Positions 1-5,212 of a stretch of 11,932 nt of DNA are shown piece after piece. The notes beneath the pieces were generated by a model. The model was not told the DNA's origin. It worked only from the letters and a program-made list of their open reading frames with translations, and did not search any database. A program made the translations under genes and the position numbers. Origin of the DNA: JBHEPS01 sp046261635 (GTDB taxonomy: Bacteria; Acidobacteriota; Thermoanaerobaculia; Gp7-AA8); NCBI GenBank assembly GCA_046261635.1, contig JBHEOL010000203.1:1-11932 (forward strand), given 5' to 3'. Positions within the stretch are counted from its first letter, which is position 1; every line of letters begins with the position of its first letter.

Positions 1-1929
1 CCGGGCTCGAACTGCCGGACCGATGAAGAGATCTCCTTCATCGGATCGATCTTCGGGTACACCGCGCAGTCGTGCGACACGTGGGAGTGGAGCTTCGGCG
101 ACGGCGCGAAGGCGACCGGCCAGACCGCCAAGCACAAGTACACGAGCGGCGGCAGCTTCAACGTCGTCCTGACGCTCAAGAACACCGGCGGCGGCCTGAA
201 GAGCGTCGAGAGGACCATGGTGGTTGCCAATCTGAACGTGGCGGCGCCGGCGGAGGTGAACTTCACCACCTCGACGACGAATCCCATCGTCGGGAAGGAA
301 ATCACGTTCACGGGACAGGCCGTCACTCCCGACGGGCATCCGGTGACGAGCTGGAAGTGGACCTTCGGAGATGGAACCACCGCGACCGGCAACCCGGTCA
401 CGCACACGTACTCGACCGCGGGTCCGTGGAACGTCAGCCTGGTTGCAGCGAACGCGGGCGGCACCGCGCCGCCCCTGACGCGCGAGGTGAAGGTCGGGGC
501 GCAGAACTCTTACGCGTACCTCCTCCCGGTCGTGACGCACGGAGCGGGGCACAACGGCTCGCTCTGGCGCACCGACCTTCAGATCTACTATCCGTACCAG
601 GGTGAGGAAGTCGAGCTCGAGTTCGAGCTCCGCTCCGCGACTGACCCGGCGACGAAGACCATGAGGCTCGACCGGTCGACTCTCATCTCCGAGGACTTCA
701 TGTCGTTCTTCACCGACAAGGACAACTCGGGGCCGGTCATCGTGCGCGGGAACACCGAGAAGCTTCCTCAGATCTGGACCCGCACGTACAACGTGGCGGC
801 GAACGGCATCGGGACCTACGGCCAGCTCATCCCGGCCATCCGACTCGATACGAACGAGAACTCGGCCACCGGGCCGACGACTTACTATCTGCCGGGCGTC
901 CGGTTGACCGACCGCTACCGGACCAACATCGGCCTCCTCAATATCTCGGGGAGCTCGATGACGGTCACGCTCACGGCGTTCGAGCACAGCTTCGGCGCCG
1001 CGATCGGTCAGTTCCACCAGACCCTCGAGCCGTACCGCTTCGAGCAGATAATGGATGGAACTCTCCGCACGAACTTTGCGGGTCATCCGACCGATCGGGC
1101 ATTCAGCGTCATGATCAGCGGCGCCGACGAAGGAGACCTGATCGCTTACGAGTCGATGATCGACAACGTGAGCAACGACCCGGTCTACGTTTCTGCGGTT
1201 CCCGCCTCGCTCGCTTCCGATCCGGGGATGAAGAATCAGATCGTTCCCGGCGTCGGACACTTCCAGAGCTGGAAGAGCGATGTCTCGATCTTCAATCCCG
1301 ACGATCAGGCGGTTCAGTTCGACCTGAGATTCTTCGACGAGAAGGGCTTGCTGCTCTCCGAGGCGCAGAACCGGATTCTTCCGGCGAAGGGAACGCTGCA
1401 GATCAACGACATCGTCAACGCGCCCGAGATGACTCCGCTCGTCGGTAAGGACGTGATCGGCACGCTTCGCCTCGACGTCGACAGCCCTCTGGCTGACCAG
1501 TTCCCGGTCGTCACCGATCGCACATACAACGATCAGCTGGAGGCCGGCACTTACGGCCAGGGCATCATCGGCGTTCCGCTGTCCAGGCCGAACGTCAGCG
1601 CCGGCAAGCCGGCGATCCTGCCGGCGGTCCGTCAGGATCTCTCCTACTACACCAACCTCGGTCTGGTGAACCTCGGCGACGAGCCGTCGACGGTCCTGGT
1701 CTCGCTCCTCGACAAACAGTCGGGCCAGCCGATCGGCATCTGGTCGGCCACCCTCGCGGCCGGCGAATCGATCGTCGCCAGCCGGATCATGCAGGCCATC
1801 AATGCGACGGCCGACAACGGAAGCCTCAAGATCGAAGTCACCTCCGGTGCCCCGGTCTGGGCCTACGCTTCGGTCATCGATCAGATGACCAAGGATCCCG
1901 AGTACGTTCCGGCGGTACCGCTGGACTGA
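1..1929 (+). CDS. Secreted PKD-domain protein, 5' partial
   Basis: The frame is open from the first base, so the N-terminus (presumably with a signal peptide) lies upstream; 642 residues are visible. The ATG at 217 is internal, because PKD-like sequence precedes it. Two PKD (Ig-like beta-sandwich) domains are visible: residues about 1-76 with W-E-W-S-F-G-D-G near 28-35 and H-K-Y near 45-47, and about 83-165 with W-K-W-T-F-G-D-G near 118-125 and H-T-Y near 135-137. From about residue 172 there are four beta-rich modules starting at LLPVV, YLPGV, IVPGV and ILPAV (about 174, 296, 414, 539), forming an A-B-A-B duplication. PKD domains usually mediate protein or glycan contact outside the cell; no catalytic motif is seen. 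An adhesin, a surface-layer component or the non-catalytic tail of a secreted enzyme are all possible. The gene has its own terminator and is probably not in the polysaccharide operon. Confidence 0.85.
   Translation, partial: PGSNCRTDEEISFIGSIFGYTAQSCDTWEWSFGDGAKATGQTAKHKYTSGGSFNVVLTLKNTGGGLKSVERTMVVANLNVAAPAEVNFTTSTTNPIVGKEITFTGQAVTPDGHPVTSWKWTFGDGTTATGNPVTHTYSTAGPWNVSLVAANAGGTAPPLTREVKVGAQNSYAYLLPVVTHGAGHNGSLWRTDLQIYYPYQGEEVELEFELRSATDPATKTMRLDRSTLISEDFMSFFTDKDNSGPVIVRGNTEKLPQIWTRTYNVAANGIGTYGQLIPAIRLDTNENSATGPTTYYLPGVRLTDRYRTNIGLLNISGSSMTVTLTAFEHSFGAAIGQFHQTLEPYRFEQIMDGTLRTNFAGHPTDRAFSVMISGADEGDLIAYESMIDNVSNDPVYVSAVPASLASDPGMKNQIVPGVGHFQSWKSDVSIFNPDDQAVQFDLRFFDEKGLLLSEAQNRILPAKGTLQINDIVNAPEMTPLVGKDVIGTLRLDVDSPLADQFPVVTDRTYNDQLEAGTYGQGIIGVPLSRPNVSAGKPAILPAVRQDLSYYTNLGLVNLGDEPSTVLVSLLDKQSGQPIGIWSATLAAGESIVASRIMQAINATADNGSLKIEVTSGAPVWAYASVIDQMTKDPEYVPAVPLD
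517..1926 (+). repeat. Protein-level tandem duplication (A-B-A-B modules)
   Basis: Two units of about 235 residues (517-1215 and 1240-1926) repeat the same order of motifs. Each A half begins with a [LI]-P-[VG]-V box and ends with R-T-Y-N followed by G-T-Y-G-Q. Each B half begins with a [YI]-L-P-x-V box followed by T-N-[IL]-G-L-[LV]-N, and ends with A-Y-x-S-[MV]-I-D then D-P-x-Y-V-x-A-V-P. The units are diverged at the DNA level, so the duplication is old. Confidence 0.7.
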
Positions 1930-1953
1930 TTCGGACTCTCATCGATCTCCACC

Positions 1954-1984
1954 GGGGTGGCGGCGCAAGCCGCCGCCCCTTTTT
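1954..1984 (+). terminator. Strong intrinsic terminator after the PKD gene
   Basis: An 11-bp GC-rich stem (1954-1964 with 1969-1979, one G-U wobble) closes a GCAA tetraloop (GNRA type) and is followed at once by five T (1980-1984). It begins 25 bases after the stop codon. It separates the PKD gene from the polysaccharide operon downstream. Confidence 0.9.
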
Positions 1985-1991
1985 GCATGTG

Positions 1992-2019
1992 GCCGCGGTT
2001 TGGTTTCATCAACCGCGGC
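1992..2019. repeat. Inverted repeat in the spacer
   Basis: Perfect 9-bp arms, GCCGCGGTT at 1992-2000 and AACCGCGGC at 2011-2019, flank a 10-base loop. It starts 8 bases after the terminator T-run. No T-run follows it, so it is not a second intrinsic terminator. It could be an operator or an mRNA leader hairpin if a promoter lies upstream of it. Confidence 0.5.
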
Positions 2020-2060
2020 GAGATCTACCGAGGCGCAATCGGGATGAAAAAGAGTTTTAT

Positions 2061-2090
2061 GAACGCGTTCGCGGCGAGTTCCCCGGGAAC
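2061..2090. repeat. Two short palindromes in the spacer
   Basis: GAACGCGTTC at 2061-2070 is a perfect 10-base palindrome. GTTCCC-C-GGGAAC at 2078-2090 has perfect 6-base arms around one base. They follow a small AT-rich island (about 2044-2060) in an otherwise GC-rich spacer, which is a plausible place for a promoter and regulator-binding sites. No specific regulator can be named. Confidence 0.35.
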
Positions 2091-2108
2091 CGCTCCATGG
2101 CATGATCC

Positions 2109-2132
2109 GGCCGGGACTGGAAAGTCCCGGCC
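2109..2132. repeat. Inverted repeat just upstream of the wzt start
   Basis: Perfect 10-bp arms, GGCCGGGACT at 2109-2118 and AGTCCCGGCC at 2123-2132, enclose GGAA (a GNRA-type loop in RNA). It ends 24 bases before the wzt ATG and 10 bases before the TAGAAT box. The position would suit an operator overlapping the -35 region, or a dispersed intergenic repeat. No T-run follows. Confidence 0.5.
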
Positions 2133-2142
2133 ACGGGCGCGA

Positions 2143-2148
2143 TAGAAT
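2143..2148 (+). promoter_or_regulatory. Candidate -10 box of the wzt operon
   Basis: TAGAAT matches five of six bases of the TATAAT consensus and lies 8 bases before the ATG at 2157. There is no Shine-Dalgarno-like sequence in front of that ATG. A start of transcription about 7 bases after the box would give a leaderless or nearly leaderless mRNA. No good -35 is visible at the usual distance, where the 2109-2132 inverted repeat lies. Confidence 0.35.
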
Positions 2149-2156
2149 CAATTCCG

Positions 2157-3407
2157 ATGGAACCCTCGATCCGCGCAGATGAGCTCTCCAAGGTCTACCG
2201 GCTCTACGACCGGCCGGCGGACCGCCTGATCGAGCTCCTCTCCCGGCGTCCGCGACACACCGTGTTTCCGGCCCTCGAGGGGGTCACCTTCGCCGCACGG
2301 CCGGGGGAGACCATCGGCCTCATCGGGCAGAACGGCGCAGGCAAGAGCACTCTCCTCAAGCTTCTCTGCGGGGTGACGGCCCCCTCGAGCGGCACCCTCG
2401 AGACGCGCGGCCAGATCGCTTCCATTCTCGAGCTCGGCACCGGATTCCATCCCGAGTTCACCGGGCGGGACAACGCGGCCCTCAACGCCGCGATCCTCGG
2501 CCTGTCGGCGTCGGAAGTGCGCGACAAGCTTCCCTCGATCCTCGAGTTCTCCGAGCTCGGCCGCTTCCTCGACCAGCCCGTGAAGACGTACTCCTCGGGG
2601 ATGTACATGCGCCTGGCGTTCTCGGTCGCGGTCAACGTCGATCCCGACATCCTGGTCATCGACGAGGCGCTCGCGGTGGGTGACGGACACTTTCAGAAGA
2701 AGTGCATCGACAAGATCCGCGAGTTCCAGCAGCGGGGGAAGACGATCTTCTTCTGCTCGCACGCTCTCTACTACATTTCCACGCTCTGCGACCGCACGAT
2801 CTGGCTCGATCACGGAAGCGTGAAGAGGATCGGACCCTCCGTCGATGTCGTGCATGAATACGAGAGCGCTCTGCTGGCGCGCGAGCTCAAAGAGGCGCCG
2901 GTCGAGGAGGTGCCGCACGAGCACCAGCCCGTCCGGATCCGCGACCTGGAGATTCTCGATGCACGGGGAAACACGACCTCGACCTTCGCCAGCGGCGAAG
3001 ACATCCTGGTGCGAATCGTCGTCGAAGCGGACGACCCGTCGATCCCCTTCCATCTGCTGGCTGGTGTGAGCCGATCCGCGGATCAGCTCCAGTGCTTTAC
3101 GTTCGGAACGAAGCCGGACGACATCGCGCCACTCTCCGGCCGCCGGCTCTACGACCTGACCGTGAGGCTGCGCGAGGTGCCGCTGGTGAAGGGCGACTAC
3201 CAGCTGACGCTTTTCGTCGGGGATTCTCTTGCGCTGCACATCTTCGACCGGAGGGACTTGCGCACGGCCTTTTCGATCTCCGCCGAGCGTTACGAGATCG
3301 GAATGATCGCCGTGGCGCACGACTGGGAGCTCGACGGGAAGCCGGTCGGGCCTCGCCTCCAGTCCATTGCTGCCGCGGGCGGAGCCGCGCGCCTTCATGC
3401 CGAGTAA
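2157..3407 (+). CDS. wzt: Polysaccharide ABC exporter ATPase, Wzt type
   Basis: This 416-residue protein is the ATP-binding subunit of an ABC-2 exporter that moves lipid-linked O-antigen or similar glycans across the inner membrane. Visible motifs are Walker A GQNGAGKST at 57-65, the FHPEFTGRDN segment near 97-106 typical of Wzt/TagH ATPases, signature YSSGM at 145-149, Walker B DILVIDEAL at 164-172 (Glu170 catalytic) and H-loop His202. From about residue 255 to 400 there is a beta-rich extension in the place and size of the Wzt C-terminal carbohydrate-binding domain, which in E. coli O8/O9a-type systems recognises the modified end of the finished chain. ATG 2157 lacks a Shine-Dalgarno and is preceded by a TAGAAT box. 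It is the first gene of an overlapping operon. No Wzm permease gene lies beside it in the window, which is unusual. Confidence 0.93.
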   Translation: MEPSIRADELSKVYRLYDRPADRLIELLSRRPRHTVFPALEGVTFAARPGETIGLIGQNGAGKSTLLKLLCGVTAPSSGTLETRGQIASILELGTGFHPEFTGRDNAALNAAILGLSASEVRDKLPSILEFSELGRFLDQPVKTYSSGMYMRLAFSVAVNVDPDILVIDEALAVGDGHFQKKCIDKIREFQQRGKTIFFCSHALYYISTLCDRTIWLDHGSVKRIGPSVDVVHEYESALLARELKEAPVEEVPHEHQPVRIRDLEILDARGNTTSTFASGEDILVRIVVEADDPSIPFHLLAGVSRSADQLQCFTFGTKPDDIAPLSGRRLYDLTVRLREVPLVKGDYQLTLFVGDSLALHIFDRRDLRTAFSISAERYEIGMIAVAHDWELDGKPVGPRLQSIAAAGGAARLHAE

Positions 3408-4149
3408 GACGATTCATCTCGAGACCGAGGGGATGTCGCCGGAGATCGAGCTGGCGCTCCGGGCGGTCGTGGCCGGACTCGAATCGCGCGGGGCCGGTGT
3501 GATGGTCGACGGCGATCGTGCCGGCGCAGGGGACGACGTCGTGATCTGTGCGGAGCGGAACCCCACCTCGTTCCGGGAAGCATGGCGGGTCGCGCCGGAA
3601 ATCGAGAATGGTCTCGTGCGTCTGGTCCGGGGAGAGGATGCGATCGAGCTCCCCTGGTCGGTCGTGGCTCCGGTTGCATCGCGCCGGCTCCCCCGGGCGA
3701 TCCTGGCTGCGGGAGGGAGCGATTCACGCCGCATGCGCATGATGGTGCGAACGGCCGAGGAGCTCGACCGCCGCCGCGCCCGCTGCCGGTTCGCTCTCTG
3801 GGGTCCGCCCCCTTCTCCCATTGCTGGAATGCGCGGGCTCGACGAGATCCACACCGAACTTTCATCGGACGATCTTCTGCGCCTTCTCATGTCTTCGTGC
3901 GCGGTCTTCGATCCGGCCGAGTCGCCCGCGGAGGCGACCGCACTTCCGTGGATGGGCGCGGCGGTCGGAATCGCGGTGGTCGTGGCTGCCGAGCATCCCT
4001 TCGCCGGAGGATTGCGCGTCGCCGAGTGGAGTCCCGAGAGTTTTGCGGACGTCCTCGAGAGGGCGGTCGAGCTCGAAGCTCCCCCCGGGAAGCCGGCGGT
4101 CGAGCCGCCCGCGCAGCGGCTGCTGGAGGCGTTCGGAATTGACGCCTGA
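3397..4149 (+). CDS. Unrecognised protein, weakly GT-B glycosyltransferase-like
   Basis: I do not recognise this 250-residue protein with certainty. Residues about 100-225 follow the pattern of the C-terminal Rossmann half of GT4-type enzymes: a strand AILAAGG, a helix, a strand RFALWGPP near 131-138, a stretch resembling the S-x-[DE]-[DE]-L-x-x-L-[LM] helix (156-164), then SSCAVFDPAESPAEATAL near 167-183 and a strand VGIAVVVAAEH. The usual catalytic E-x7-E is not clear, and the N-terminal half (about 100 residues, with DDVVICAERN near 46-54) is far shorter than a normal acceptor domain. No membrane segment or signal peptide is seen. The chosen ATG gives an 11-nt overlap with wzt; GGAG at 3381-3384 is rather distant, and TTG 3367 and ATG 3433 are alternatives. 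Context between an exporter ATPase and a glycosyltransferase implies a polysaccharide role. It may be a non-catalytic or highly compact GT. Confidence 0.7.
   Translation: MPSKTIHLETEGMSPEIELALRAVVAGLESRGAGVMVDGDRAGAGDDVVICAERNPTSFREAWRVAPEIENGLVRLVRGEDAIELPWSVVAPVASRRLPRAILAAGGSDSRRMRMMVRTAEELDRRRARCRFALWGPPPSPIAGMRGLDEIHTELSSDDLLRLLMSSCAVFDPAESPAEATALPWMGAAVGIAVVVAAEHPFAGGLRVAEWSPESFADVLERAVELEAPPGKPAVEPPAQRLLEAFGIDA
4125..4129 (+). promoter_or_regulatory. Ribosome binding site supporting the TTG start at 4139
   Basis: GGAGG lies inside the end of the previous gene with a 9-base spacer to TTG 4139. This supports the non-ATG start, because no ATG is available near the beginning of the conserved GT2 domain. 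Confidence 0.6.
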
Positions 4150-5212
4150 GCGGACTCTGGTCCTCGTCAACTACTTTTCGGCGGAGCTGGTCGGGCCCGC
4201 GATCGCCTCCGCCCGCGAATCCTCTCGAGTCCCCCTCCGGGTGGTCGTCGTCGACAACTCGGGAGACCTGGCGGAGAGCTCGAAGCTCCGCTCTCTTCCG
4301 ATCGACGAGATCATCGACGCTCCCGACAACCCGGGCTACGGCGAGGGAGCCAACCTCGGAGCGCGTGAGGCCGCGGGCGTGGTCATCGTCGCCAACCCGG
4401 ACGTCGAGTTCTTCCCCGGGAGCATCGACCTTCTCGTCGAAGAGCTCGCGCGCGAAGGCGTCGTCGCCGCGGGGCCGAAGTTCGTATGGGATCGCGGAGG
4501 GGAGTGGCTCCTTCCTCCGCCCGATCATCCAACGCTCGGGCACGCTCTCGACCGGATCGCGGCTGGCAAGTCGCAGTGGTGGGCCCAGCAGTGGCTGGCG
4601 CGCCGGCAGCGCGCGCGAGCGCGATTCTGGCAGCGCCAGCGCTCGATGGACGAAGCGGTCCTCTCCGGCGCCGTCCTCTGTCTGCAGGCCGACGCGTTCC
4701 ATGCGGTCGGCGGTTTCGATTCCGGTTACCGCCTCTACTTCGAGGAGATCGATCTTCTCGAACGGCTCCGGAGGCGAGGGGGGCGGGTCCGTTACGTTCC
4801 GTCTGCCGTCTGCCTGCATCTCTACAACCAGAGCGCCGGAAGGTCGGCGTCCGCAGCCGGGGCGCTCTACGCCCGATCCGAGCGCCGCTTCTACGAGCGT
4901 CACTTCGGGGAGTTCCTCGGAGCGAGGCTTCTCGACTGGCGCGGCCCCCTCCGGTTGACCGCGCCGCAGGAGGAGGAGTCGTTCGAGGTGAAGCTGAACC
5001 CCGGTGCGGGAGATTGGATCGTCGAGGCGAGTCCCCTCGCGGATTTCTCGACCGCGGCGGGACGACTTGGGGGAGGCGAACAGGTGGTGATCCCGGCGGG
5101 GATTCGCGAATCGCTCCGGGGGGGCGAGCTCTACGTCAGGGTCGTCGAGAGGAGCTCGGGCAGACCCGTCCGAAGCCTGCGCCTCCGCGGGCGGAGCAGT
5201 CCATTAGAATGA
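4139..5212 (+). CDS. GT2 glycosyltransferase (rhamnosyltransferase-like) with C-terminal extension
   Basis: Predicted to transfer a nucleotide-activated sugar to a growing lipid-linked glycan at the cytoplasmic face of the membrane. From TTG 4139 the protein has 357 residues. GT-A motifs are in order: LVLVNYFSAE at 7-16, VVVVDNSGD at 35-43, DNPGYGEGANLG at 63-74 (the G-x-x-x-A-x-N-x-G motif of this subfamily), ANPDVEF at 85-91 (NPD in place of DxD, common in rhamnosyltransferase-like GT2), SGAVL at 176-180 and GGFDSGY then FEEIDL at 191-206, with His227 after the catalytic region. Residues about 270-357 form an extra beta-rich segment with a SPLADFSTAAG motif, recalling a fibronectin-like sandwich. 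The TTG start overlaps the previous stop by 11 nt and has a good Shine-Dalgarno. The 3' end overlaps the next gene by 4 nt (ATGA). Acceptor and donor cannot be told from sequence. Confidence 0.9.
   Translation: MTPERTLVLVNYFSAELVGPAIASARESSRVPLRVVVVDNSGDLAESSKLRSLPIDEIIDAPDNPGYGEGANLGAREAAGVVIVANPDVEFFPGSIDLLVEELAREGVVAAGPKFVWDRGGEWLLPPPDHPTLGHALDRIAAGKSQWWAQQWLARRQRARARFWQRQRSMDEAVLSGAVLCLQADAFHAVGGFDSGYRLYFEEIDLLERLRRRGGRVRYVPSAVCLHLYNQSAGRSASAAGALYARSERRFYERHFGEFLGARLLDWRGPLRLTAPQEEESFEVKLNPGAGDWIVEASPLADFSTAAGRLGGGEQVVIPAGIRESLRGGELYVRVVERSSGRPVRSLRLRGRSSPLE

Noticed and set aside
217..1929. ATG at 217 as the start of the PKD protein
   Set aside because: The same frame is open from base 1 and encodes a complete PKD motif set (SFGDG, H-K-Y) upstream of this ATG, so it is internal.
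2044..2145. Small reading frame beginning MKKSFMNAF in the spacer
   Set aside because: It has no Shine-Dalgarno, no typical codon bias, runs through palindromes and ends in the TAGAAT box. Regulatory spacer is the simpler explanation.
2148..3398. Long open frame antisense to wzt
   Set aside because: It is a shadow of the wzt codons caused by high GC. The translation is charged, low in structure and has no motif, while the plus strand shows all ABC ATPase motifs.
4486..5208. Upstream extension of the fusion-protein frame
   Set aside because: Translation is Arg/Pro-rich shadow of the preceding GT2; the conserved GT2 strand begins just after ATG 5209.
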